NCBI GenBank assembly: GCA_012934845.2 | Contig: WNNJ02002755.1 | Span: 186,001-250,000, forward strand | From: Pomphorhynchus laevis | Taxonomy: Eukaryota > Acanthocephala > Palaeacanthocephala > Echinorhynchida > Pomphorhynchidae | Length of the DNA stretch: 64,000 nucleotides | Direction: 5' to 3' | In this document: in pieces, positions 10,450 to 19,362 of the stretch | Layout of the letters: each line of letters begins with the position of its first letter | How positions within the stretch are numbered: position 1 is the first letter of the stretch | Notes under the pieces: model-generated | Told to the model about the DNA's origin: nothing | The model's database searches: none | What the model saw: only the letters and a program-made list of their open reading frames with translations | Made by a program: the position numbers and the translations under genes

Positions 10450-10728
10450 ATGGGTACCATCGTGAGCAATAATAATTTTGTAATTGCAATGTCAGTGATA
10501 TTGGTGATAGGTATAATTGGCTCAACCGTGTTCACTATCCGCGTTTGTTTTAAACGATGGAGAAGGCTAAAATCTTCAACACAACAGGAAATCGATACAA
10601 TTCGGCATAATCGTGAACTTGCACACATAAGAAATCAGCATAATCAAGAGAGTAGTCAGCGTATGGAATTATACGAAAGACTGAGAAACAAATACAATTT
10701 AAGAAAAGATAATATATCTCGCTTTTAA
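10450..10728 (+). CDS. Small single-pass membrane protein, 92 aa
   Basis: The ATG sits in a good context (AAAATGG). The predicted protein has a short polar N-terminus, one strong hydrophobic segment at about residues 10-33 (AMSVILVIGIIGSTVFTIRV), a basic stop-transfer cluster (FKRWRRLK), and a charged, probably helical C-terminal half rich in R, E, Q and N. It is therefore likely membrane-anchored with a cytosolic tail. Just upstream, AGGTAAAAAT followed by AACACAG could be a very short 5' UTR intron. No family is recognised. The composition is more gene-like than the flanks. Conservation was not tested. Confidence 0.4.
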   Translation: MGTIVSNNNFVIAMSVILVIGIIGSTVFTIRVCFKRWRRLKSSTQQEIDTIRHNRELAHIRNQHNQESSQRMELYERLRNKYNLRKDNISRF

Positions 10729-11310
10729 CATTATTATCAGCTGCTTTTATATTTGAGGTAAATATACGTTTTGCAATTTGGCACTTGTTTTGATTGAACT
10801 ATAATAGAAAATATAGCACATTTTTTATTATCCTGGTTGTATTGTAACCTTAATCCATATTTCATTAATATGAATTAATCAGGGTTGTATTGTAACTCTC
10901 ATTTTTCAATTGTATTCGAATTATATATACTTGAGGTAAAGGTAATTTTATTATTACATTTTAAAGTCTTAACGGCTGTGTAGATTGTTCAAAAGAAAGA
11001 ATTTTTTTATTACATTAAGCAAATATAAAAATAGGATTCGGTAAAATCAAGCCCTGAGAATAACAACCGCAACTTAAATTCGAAAATATTGTCTAACGAC
11101 CGTGAAACTGAAATCAAATCAGCCAATTGTGTCAATACATTATTTTTATGACAATCTTCTCATTTTTCTTAAGCCTTTATCCCACTTTGAGATGGAGTCG
11201 GCTATGCAGGATTTGGTCCTCCATTTCGCACTATTCGGATCCTGGTCCGGATTAAGTCCGGAAGTCTTGAGCGTCGATTTAGAAGTCGTTCGAGAAGATG
11301 AGAGGTCTGA
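10729..11310. other. No gene seen
   Basis: AT-rich DNA to about 11,100, then a GC-richer stretch (11,180-11,310) that leads into the palindrome and contains several TCCGGA-like and GTCTTGAG-like pieces. It probably belongs to the same repeat. Confidence 0.35.
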
Positions 11311-11626
11311 TAAGTCTTGAGAAGTTTTGCCGCGTCGATTTCGGTTTACGCCCTAGCTTCATTGTAATTAAAAGCATTTAATATATAGATTTTAATATAT
11401 AAAGCATTTAATATATACGGTAGACGCGTTTCGCTCTAACGGAGCTCCACATTACCGTGATTACACATATATAATCACGGTACTGATGAGCGCTGTTAGA
11501 GCGAAACGCGTTTACCGTATATATATTAAATGCTTTATATATTAAAATCTATATATTAAATGCTTTAAATTACAATGAAGCTAGGACGTAAACCGAAATC
11601 GACGCGGCAAAACTTCTCAAGACTTA
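11311..11626. repeat. 316-bp palindrome, ribozyme-bearing repeat in inverted pair
   Basis: The arms 11,311-11,466 and 11,472-11,626 are inverted copies, from TAAGTCTTGAGAAG to CTTCTCAAGACTTA, separated by a short ATATA spacer. The right arm carries an intact hammerhead (separate entry). The left arm carries the same ribozyme with its CTGATGAG box altered. Inverted, truncated partner copies with minimal hammerheads are typical of Penelope-like element ends and retrozymes. No reverse transcriptase is present here, so assignment to either is inference. Confidence 0.75.
11477..11518 (+). ncRNA. Minimal type I hammerhead ribozyme
   Basis: Stem I is a perfect six pairs, ACGGTA (11,477-11,482) with TACCGT (11,513-11,518). 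CTGATGAG (11,483-11,490) and CGAAAC (11,502-11,507) are intact. Stem II is GCGCT with AGAGC around one G-A mismatch and a three-base loop. Stem III is just AC with GT around a two-base GC loop, inside the self-complementary ACGCGT, and the cleavage triplet is GTT. Such a short palindromic stem III is the hallmark of hammerheads that cleave as dimers, as in Penelope-like elements, retrozymes and newt satellite RNA. Confidence 0.75.
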
Positions 11627-12189
11627 TCGAAGAATTTACTTATTAACGTCTTCCCATTGGGCTTTAAATTATTTACCTTAAATTATGTTATATATCGAGG
11701 GTAAGATAAAAGTGTAGTATTTTTATGACAATATAATTCCTAAATATCAATTAAATCATTCTAAATGGTATATTTTAATTCACTAAATTTTATTAAATTT
11801 ATAAACTTACTCTGCATTATGCGTATATAATGGCAATTAACAAAATGCCATTAATGTTGAAGAATTTATAATTAACAAAATGCCATATTAAGAGGTCAAA
11901 TTTATAGTAAAGAGGTATTTATAATTTTTTATTTATGATAAAAAATTCTACAAAAAACTGTTACTTCACAATTTCCCGTTTTGTTAATATGCCAGATGAT
12001 AGTTACAGTAGTCACCGAAACATACCCTTTTTATAATTTACATCTTGTTCCGAAACAACAAATATTTCTGTCATACAAGATAACTCTGGGTTATTAAAGT
12101 TCGTCTTAAAGTTTGAGCATAAACACTCGTTACAGAAGTATTCATATGTCAAACAAATAATAAAGAATTCAGGATATATCAATAATCTA
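11627..12189. other. No gene seen
   Basis: AT-rich DNA with short internal duplications such as ATTAACAAAATGCCAT at about 11,835 and 11,872. A minus-strand frame at 12,012-12,209 extends from the LINE fragment next to it and is not a separate gene. Confidence 0.4.
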
Positions 12190-12335
12190 TCCCAATTCAG
12201 GTAATTCATTCTTCAAGGTTATCTGTCTCAATGAGTTTTTGAATAGATTGACTTTAGTCAGAGATACAATATTTGCAGGCAATTGATTCCAGTTTTGTCT
12301 GTTCTGAAACTACAAATATTTCTGTCATGAAGACA
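12190..12335 (-). mobile_element. LINE C-terminal fragment
   Basis: Read on the minus strand, one frame gives NWNQLPANIVSLTKVNLFKN, the W-N-x-L-P ... F-K motif found at the C-terminal end of CR1- and L2-like ORF2 proteins. Only about 45 codons can be followed, so it is an old, truncated insertion. The clade is not resolved. Confidence 0.5.
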
Positions 12336-12339
12336 AGTC

Positions 12340-12545
12340 TTGGATTTATATACAACATTGTATTATTTTTTATATCATATATCGTATACATATGAAATAA
12401 CATATATTTATTATATTATATAATATAAATAACATATGCTAATGTGTTATTAAATAACATATATAATTAAATAACATATATTTATTATATATAATATAAA
12501 TACATTATATTATATCATATAAATATCAAATATTATATGTTTACA
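12340..12545. repeat. AT-rich low-complexity tract
   Basis: Irregular repetition of AAATAACATATAT and ATTATATATAATATAAA motifs. Confidence 0.6.
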
Positions 12546-13639
12546 ATTGTATACTGTATTTCGCCTTGGGAAAGTCAATGTGCACTAATCTTATATAGGT
12601 ATGTTTCTTTTACTTCAACATAAATGGAAATTTCTTATACGATTAGTTGAATGCGACTTTCAGTTATTCTTTTAATTGAGTTGAAGGATAAAAATCTTAG
12701 AACTTTGTTTGTCACATACATAAATTAGCAGAGCATCATTGTCTCCTCTGAACTTCGGAGGCATGGTTTGCTTGATTCAGCTGAAATTTGCTTTATCGAA
12801 CGTGATTGCTCGCAAAAAGGTACAAAGCTTATGAATCCGATTTGGCAAGAATTAATCTGAGAAAGTTGCAATTCTAGACATGCAAAGCAATTTCAGTGAT
12901 GTATGATCAGCATTCTAAAAGCAAAATTGATATAATCCTACTAGGATCATCCGATAAAGATACCTTAAGACAATATGTCACAATAGCTCAAATTTCACTT
13001 TGATTATATAAAATTTCAATGCATTCTGTGTGCCGTCATTTAACAAATAATGAACTTTGTGATGCTTTAAACTGCAGGCATAGCTTTACATCATTAAATC
13101 TTAAATAACTAAAGTATGATTGGTGATACTCTGGTAATGTGAGTCATTCTCTATCGGGCAAAAACGTTTTTGCCAAGTATTAGTCAATGTGATACGAGAT
13201 TTATTTGCCCGCGATTTATTTATAGTTTCAACTCTCGTACTATGAGATCAAAACTTAAAAAAAACATTAATTTGAAAAGTATACCCTTAAGACTTTGTAC
13301 TTGAAGTTCTATAACTTATTACATTATCTTGATCATAAATTTACCTGTATGTCGGGTCGTTGAAGAATATGCGAATCAGTTTACTCCGGACTTTGCGATC
13401 CTCAATGGCAGGTCAAAATTAACTTTCGTATCCAATGAGTTTTGTGGCAAAATTTGCTAACATCACCTATACCGAGGTTTACCATGGGATCTCAAACCAT
13501 ATAGCTCCACATGGACCACCGCATGAGATTATTAAACTCACAGAAGTCTCTCCGGACTCCAAACAAGAATGATATCATTAGCGTTATTGATTTAAAACTT
13601 TTCTTAAGCGTATACAGCTTGATTCTGATTTTGACAAAT
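12546..13639. other. No gene seen
   Basis: Roughly 1.1 kb with moderate base composition but no frame over about 60 codons and no match to other repeats here. It may be a very old element. Confidence 0.35.
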
Positions 13640-13825
13640 TAGATCAGATAACTGAGTCTACTCATTTTATACTACAAATAAATTAAAAAGAAACATAAAT
13701 AATAAATGATTATATAAAATTTTATACAATTTATATTTATATCAAGCTATTTATATCGAGTTAAAATTTAAAATTGAAATTTAAAATAAACGTCATTTTT
13801 AAGAATTGACTAACAAATAACATAC
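13640..13825 (+). repeat. AT-rich interspersed repeat, copy 5
   Basis: A diverged copy of the family at 6,637-7,390, running from AATTAGATCAGATAACTGAG to AAGAATTGACTAACAAATAA. Confidence 0.6.
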
Positions 13826-13849
13826 GATATATTAGAATAAGATTAAATG

Positions 13850-13934
13850 TCATTAGGAGGAATTGCTATGTTATAGGGTCCCGACCCTTATTCCTCGAAC
13901 AAACATAGCAGCGGGGCCAAACACGTGTTAATGA
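13850..13934. other. Compact sequence with pseudoknot-capable inverted repeats
   Basis: TCATTA (13,850) pairs with TAATGA (13,929-13,934). GAGGAAT (13,857-13,863) pairs with ATTCCTC (13,890-13,896). GCTATGTT (13,865-13,872) pairs with AACATAGC (13,902-13,909). GGGT pairs with ACCC in a tight hairpin at 13,876-13,887. The second and third helices interleave, as in a pseudoknot. It also stands out by GC content. Confidence 0.45.
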
Positions 13935-14789
13935 AGTATTTACTCTGATGAAATTTGATTATCAGAATAATAATATTATTAAATATTATTAATTATATTA
14001 ATTATATTATTAATAATATTATTTTTTCTAATACAAAATATATTTTTGTCTCATAAGATGCAGCGTTTGATTTTTTACTAATTCTTGATTAAAAGCTAAT
14101 GATAACTTACATGTCAAAACCAAAGGTTATACAAAGGTTTGTCAAAACCTTTGTATATTAAAGTACCAACAGAGTAGTCTAAACCTTTGGTATTAATACT
14201 TTTTTCTTTACACACTGAGTTTCTTTTGAAAATTTGCAGTAAAGCCTGGGATTGGAATTTATTTTTGATTAAATCAAAATAGAATTTAATCAAAATCTTT
14301 TTGATTTTAATAAATCAAAAAGAATTTTTTCGAATTTCTTTTTGATTTATTCCCGTCCATGGTGAAGCTGTTGACCAGACTACAATACAAGTATGCGGCA
14401 TAATTGTACATCCCGTTGTAGCGTAATCGTTTTATCTTATTCAATTATATAATATATAATTGAAGCCAATATATAATTAAGATTTTTAAGTGGTAAAGAT
14501 AAAAAGTTTTAATCACACAAAGTTTTTACGTAAAATTAAGGCTAACACCCGTTAATGTCACCCGTTAACGGTAGCATCCGTTACACTTCGTTCGAATTAC
14601 TCATATGCAGATTATCAACTCCTTTCTCAATGAAAAGTGCGATTATATATCGTTCAGGCTCAGCTGCACCCTCACGTATGTTCTTTAACGACCTTGTAGA
14701 TCTTATTTCTTAATAAGACCTTGTAGATCTTATTTCTTGATCGGCCAGTTGACTCTAACTATCATTCTAACTATTTTTTTCTGATTTTA
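13935..14789. other. No gene seen
   Basis: AT-rich DNA with clustered short inverted repeats (AAAGGTTT/AAACCTTT near 14,120-14,190; GATTTAATCAAAA and TTTTGATT near 14,262-14,352) and a CACCCGTTAA direct duplication at about 14,547-14,568. Confidence 0.4.
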
Positions 14790-16885
14790 AATAAAAATTA
14801 CTTTAGACAAGCCTCACTCATATTTTCCGCGGTGCTCTCGACATCATTGCTGTTCTCAACTGCTTTAATGACTATACCTCATTGTCAATTACTGATCATG
14901 GTTTGTCCGATCATTTCCTCGTCACTATTACTCGTCCCCACACTCCTTCTCCGCCTCCAACATTAGCTACTCCGAGTCGACCCTGAAAACTTCTCGATAT
15001 CCTTATTCTCTGCACAGCCTTACTCAATTCTTCAATCTTTTCACTTCCACCTAACTATCTTTATCACGATGACCTCTGCATTCTGTTTGATTCTGAACTT
15101 ACGACTATACTCAATCACCTTAGGCCTATTCAACTCCAACGTTTTCCGCGCTTGCGCCATGTTTCCTGGTTCGGGTCCTACAGTAGACTTTCAATGAATT
15201 CTCTTTTCTCTTTAAAAACTTCCCTCCAAGAGCTATTCAACCTTCTTCCCGTTTCGTCTGACGAAGTTTTTATGGTTCTTCTGTCATTACCTAATAAAAT
15301 CTCTCCTTCTGATCCAATTTCCACCCACTTGCTTAAAAACTCTGCTCATCTATCTCACCCTTCCTAACCACTTTGTTCAACTTGTCTATTCCCAACGCAC
15401 ATTTCCTTCAAACTGACATGCGTCACTGTTCGTCCTCTCATCAAAAAGCAATCTCTCGACCCTTCAATACCATATTCGTACCGTCCTATCTCACTTCTCC
15501 TAACCCTCTTTAAAACTCCTTGAGCGTCTTGTTCTCAAGCAAGTTAATGCATATCTATTTTCCTTGAACTTGTTTCCTCCCTTCCAAGCAGCTTTTCGCT
15601 CAAATCACTCTGCTGAAATTGCCTGTCTTAAAGTTTATAACGACTTACTCATCTCGCGCGATCAAAAATTATATAGTGTAATAGTTTCTCTTGATCTATC
15701 ATCTACTTTCGAAATCGTCGATCACTAGATTCTTCTCCATCATATTCGTCATGATTATGGCTCATCTTTACGCACTGTGGCTTTGTTTTCTTCATATCTA
15801 TCAAACCGTACTTTTAGCGTTTGTTCTAACTCTTCTCTTTTCCATTCTTCTTCCACCCCTTCCGGTGTTTAACAAGGTTCAGTATTAGGCCCTTTGCTTT
15901 TCTCTCTTCTTCTCAGTGACTTGTCTTCTATTTCTCATAAATTTTATTTTCATGCTATGCAATATGCTGATGACATTCTCATCTATGCTCACGCCCCTGC
16001 TTATCGTATTCATAATCTTAGTGTTTCTGCTTCCAACTGTCTTGTCTCAATTTTAATTCATCTATCTTCTCTTCGGCTTTCTCTGAATCCTAATAAATCA
16101 AAAATACTAGATCCTTCCTCAACGCTTTAGCGTAGAACCTCCCTCCGTGTCATTAAATTCTACAATTCTCCCTATCGTTGACAATCTCGTTTTTTTAGGC
16201 TTCTATTCCGACAACAGACTTTCACTTAAACATTTCGTTAGAGATAAAGTACGCTCACCTACCTTGATTCTCCGCAACCTCCGTCAAGTTCGTAGATTGA
16301 TCAATTTCCCTTCATGTATGACTCTCATATTATCTCTCGCTTTCTCAAGACTTGATTACTGTCTAAGTCTATTTTCTAATTCACCTAAATCAATTCTTCT
16401 TCCTTTACAACGCATCATCAATGCAGCCGTCCGAATTCTCCTCCGTCTCCGTCGTTTTGATCATACGTCCCACCATCTTGCTTCTCTCGATTTGCCTACC
16501 ATTTATTGTTCTGTTTAAAGTTGTCTTCTTATCATTGCTTTTCGCCTTATAACTTTTCATGCCCCTTCATTAATCAACCTTCCTTTTCCCCACAATTCTA
16601 GTCTTGTTTACTGTTCCTTGCGTTCGCGTAATTCCCTTCTTTTACATGTCCCAAACTATTCTACCCCTTTTGGCTTCCGCTCCTTCCTTGTGGCTGCTCC
16701 TCTCTCGTGGAATCATCTAAACATTTATTTCCGCCAATTAACATCAATGCCGTGCTTCAAACGCCTAATCCGATGTCATTTAAACAATTTATCTGCTTGA
16801 CGTTTTCATTTTTTGTTTGTGGACTTGTAAGCGTGCAACTGTCACGCATTTGCCACATTAAATATATTATTATTAAACCAAGTAA
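14790..16885 (+). mobile_element. L2-A LINE, 5'-truncated and decayed
   Basis: The copy opens in the last part of the EEP endonuclease (SITDHGLSDHFLV, about 14,880-14,930) and continues through the linker and reverse transcriptase. RT marks visible in different frames include NKISPSDPISTHLLK (about 15,290), QYADDILIYAH (about 15,958), LVFLGFYSDNRLSLKHFVRD (about 16,190) and SRLDYCLSLFSNSPKSI (about 16,345). The C-terminal WNHL piece is near 16,710, and the 3' tail has GCGTGCAACTGTCACGC then TTATTATTAAA. The reading frame changes repeatedly and has stops, so it is dead. The L2 call rests on the RT C-terminal motifs shared with the 51,305-53,505 copy. Confidence 0.8.
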
Positions 16886-17023
16886 TTGTCGCAACGACTT
16901 ATCAAATGAAAATTAATTTGGAAACAAATAGTTTGCCGACAATGCAAGTACTCAAAGAGTACCGACAAGAATAAATCACAAACCAACGCGACTCAACGAT
17001 CAGTTTTTTTCGGAAGTGTTGTT

Positions 17024-17155
17024 CAAGTTTTCGGAATCAAGAGCTATATTGGTGTTCAAGTTTTCGGAATCAAGAGCTATATTTGTGTACAAGTTTTCGG
17101 AATCAAGAGCTATATTGGTTTTCAAGTTTTCGGAATCAAGACCTATATTAATAGC
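17024..17155 (+). repeat. Four 33-bp tandem repeats in 5' region of element X
   Basis: Copies of CAAGTTTTCGGAATCAAGAG plus CTATATTGGTGTT start at 17,024, 17,057, 17,090 and 17,123. Tandem 5' UTR monomers act as promoters in several LINEs, so a promoter role is a reasonable inference. Confidence 0.85.
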
Positions 17156-17326
17156 TGAAAGGTGAGTTTTTGCTTTTGATATAGTTTAGTTTAGTTTATT
17201 AATTTTTTATATTTTTTTATATTTTATTTTTTTTGTTTGTTGTATTTGCTTTTTGTTTTTTGTTTCTATTTATTTATTCATATATATAAGTACATAAGTA
17301 CAGTTGGAAGGAACTAATTGCCTTAA

Positions 17327-18331
17327 GCCAGTTGGGAAGAGAACATCTTCTTCCCAGCTGGAGGAAAATTTAAAATTATAGAAAAAGAATCGTCAGTGCA
17401 AAAGAGGCTCTTGCCTATAAAGCAAGACTCTTTTGCAATTAAAGTAACATGTAGAGAAAACCATAATCTAAACAAAAAAATAAGAGAGATAGAGAGGGAA
17501 ATAAGAAAAACTGTTCGAGGAGAAATCTTCGAACAGTTTTTCAAAAGAGATAATTTCTACCGAATCTCCTTCAAAAGCTTAGCTTTGAAAGATAAATTCA
17601 AAGCGGCTTTAGTTGGAGAAGAGGGTATAGAAATTATCGACATTTCTCCACAAGTGACGGCCATCCTTAGGGATGTGCCGTCATTTGCGGAGAAAGAAGA
17701 TGTTGAAGAATTCTTACATCAATATGATGTAAGGATTCTGAAAACATGCAAATCATACAATCAATCATATAGTTCCTTTCTTTTGAAGGGAACTATATGT
17801 AGTTTGAAAAAATTGAAAGAAGATGGAGGCAGCATCTGCGGACATCGAATATCTGTAAAGATATTCGACGAAGACGATGCTGCCTTTCGGTATCCGCAGT
17901 GTTATAGATGTCAGCGCTGGGGACATTTTTCGAACATGTGTCGAGAAGTGTCACCGCGTTGCGTCCACTGCGGAGAAGAACACGAAACACAAGCATGTGG
18001 AAATAAAAATAGGCCGACATGTGCAAACTGTAGGCAACCTCACAAGGCGTACTCACACGTTTGTCCAGAGTTCAAGTCTTACTTGGCCTGGGTAAACGGT
18101 GAGAACAAGAAGGCTTGTGAGGAAGCTCAGTCCTACCTTAGGGCAGCCAAAAGTCACTCTCTGGATCAACACGCTGGACAAGCAGCGATGCTGATCGAGA
18201 GAGTACTTACTCTTGAAAAAGAAATGGCTGCCTTAAGGCAGGAAAATGCAAAATTAAAAAAAGATGCTGTAATCCACGAATCCGATTTGAAGAAATTCAA
18301 ATCGGAGTTGAACGCAAATACAGATCGTTGA
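17327..18331 (+). CDS. Element X ORF1, zinc-knuckle nucleic acid-binding protein
   Basis: The frame is open from 17,327 (after a TAA at 17,324) to TGA at 18,331. Residues about 160-225 hold three retroviral-type zinc knuckles: CYRCQRWGHFSNMC, then CVHCGEEHETQAC, then CANCRQPHKAYSHVC. This is the arrangement of I/Jockey/R1 ORF1 proteins, which coat the element RNA. A heptad-like helical C-terminus (ERVLTLEKEMAALRQENAKL) suggests a coiled coil. No ATG precedes the conserved region: the first possible start is GTG at 17,396. So either a non-AUG start, a spliced leader segment, or loss of the start is involved. Confidence 0.8.
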   Translation, partial: ASWEENIFFPAGGKFKIIEKESSVQKRLLPIKQDSFAIKVTCRENHNLNKKIREIEREIRKTVRGEIFEQFFKRDNFYRISFKSLALKDKFKAALVGEEGIEIIDISPQVTAILRDVPSFAEKEDVEEFLHQYDVRILKTCKSYNQSYSSFLLKGTICSLKKLKEDGGSICGHRISVKIFDEDDAAFRYPQCYRCQRWGHFSNMCREVSPRCVHCGEEHETQACGNKNRPTCANCRQPHKAYSHVCPEFKSYLAWVNGENKKACEEAQSYLRAAKSHSLDQHAGQAAMLIERVLTLEKEMAALRQENAKLKKDAVIHESDLKKFKSELNANTDR

Positions 18332-18594
18332 AACAGGAGAAAGAAAAGTCATCGATTTCGGTGACTACTTTTAATCGTTTCAACGATTTGTCACAAATAC
18401 AAGGCCCTCAGAACGAGGACAATAATATGGACTATTGTTCAGTGGTATCGACTGATTCTGAGGGTCTTTCGATTAAAGCGCCAGGGACTGCTATAAAGAT
18501 GCTGACGTTACCTGAATCACTTCAGGTGGCGTCGAGTCGGAGGGGCAGTTCCTGGCACAAAGCTTCGAATGCAAGAAAAAAAACGAAGAATTGA
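18328..18594 (+). CDS. Element X small second frame
   Basis: An 88-codon frame opens at a TTG overlapping the ORF1 stop (TTGA) and ends inside the start of the endonuclease frame. It is serine- and asparagine-rich with no recognised domain. It may simply be the C-terminal continuation of ORF1 after a one-base frame change, or a linker translated by reinitiation. Confidence 0.35.
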   Translation: MKQEKEKSSISVTTFNRFNDLSQIQGPQNEDNNMDYCSVVSTDSEGLSIKAPGTAIKMLTLPESLQVASSRRGSSWHKASNARKKTKN

Positions 18595-19309
18595 GTATTC
18601 TTCGCTTGAAGACATCTGCCTAATGAGTTGGAATATAGGTTATGTTAAGAACCTAATACAGTATTTCAGTCTCATACCGGCAGATGTGCTTCTCTTGCAG
18701 GAAGCAAGACCACCCGATCAATTGAGGATTTTTAGCAGCAAGATCGACGACTGCGACACATTTGTGTCAGCAGAAGGTCTCAGGATGGAACTCTTCCTAG
18801 TGTCGGTGGTAAAGAAGCGTTTTTGCGCATCTTTACTATCGCATGGCACTAGCGAAGTAGGTTCATTCCAGCTCCTCCGGTTTTTCATCTCTAGACGCCC
18901 AGTTTATGTAGCAAATTGTTACATCAAGCCGGGGGCCTGGAGTTCGAAAAAGGGGAGGAGAGAGATTCGATCAATGCTGTTGAAGATCTTCAATTTGGGT
19001 GGTCAATTTTTAATTGGAGATTTCAACGACGACGGTGGGTCTCGGGTGGGCAGCATGATCGCTCCAGCATGGGAGGTCATATGTCCCCCGGAAGGGACAT
19101 TTATCCGTCGTCGCAATGGTTATTGTTCCACGTTAGATTTTGCTATGCAAAACAAAAATACAAATTTTAAAATTAAATGGCAGCAGAATTTGCTGCTAGA
19201 TACTTTTAATGATGGGCATAAGCTTGTATATTGGTCGTGGAAGGAGGAACTAGTTTTCAAGATAAGATTCCAACCGACACGGGTCAGTATACAAGCTTTT
19301 AATAGATAA
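18569..19309 (+). CDS. Element X EEP endonuclease
   Basis: The ATG-started frame of 246 codons carries apurinic-like (EEP) endonuclease motifs: MSWNIGYVKNLIQYF at the start, LLLQEARPP (the metal-binding QE), YVANCYIKPG, and LIGDFNDDGG (the GDFN box). This domain nicks the target DNA for LINE insertion. The usual C-terminal SDH is replaced by DGHKLVYW. The frame stops before the reverse transcriptase, with which it is normally fused in one ORF2. The RT starts in another frame 54 nt or more downstream. Confidence 0.75.
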   Translation: MQEKKRRIEYSSLEDICLMSWNIGYVKNLIQYFSLIPADVLLLQEARPPDQLRIFSSKIDDCDTFVSAEGLRMELFLVSVVKKRFCASLLSHGTSEVGSFQLLRFFISRRPVYVANCYIKPGAWSSKKGRREIRSMLLKIFNLGGQFLIGDFNDDGGSRVGSMIAPAWEVICPPEGTFIRRRNGYCSTLDFAMQNKNTNFKIKWQQNLLLDTFNDGHKLVYWSWKEELVFKIRFQPTRVSIQAFNR

Positions 19310-19362
19310 TAAGGGAAGTAATGCTACATTTAAATAATAAAAATATTTTTTGTACTATTTAA

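Noticed and set aside
17793-18056. Minus-strand frames within element X (also 19,845-20,286 and 20,666-21,008)
   Set aside because: They are shadows of the zinc-knuckle and RT coding frames, without motifs of their own.
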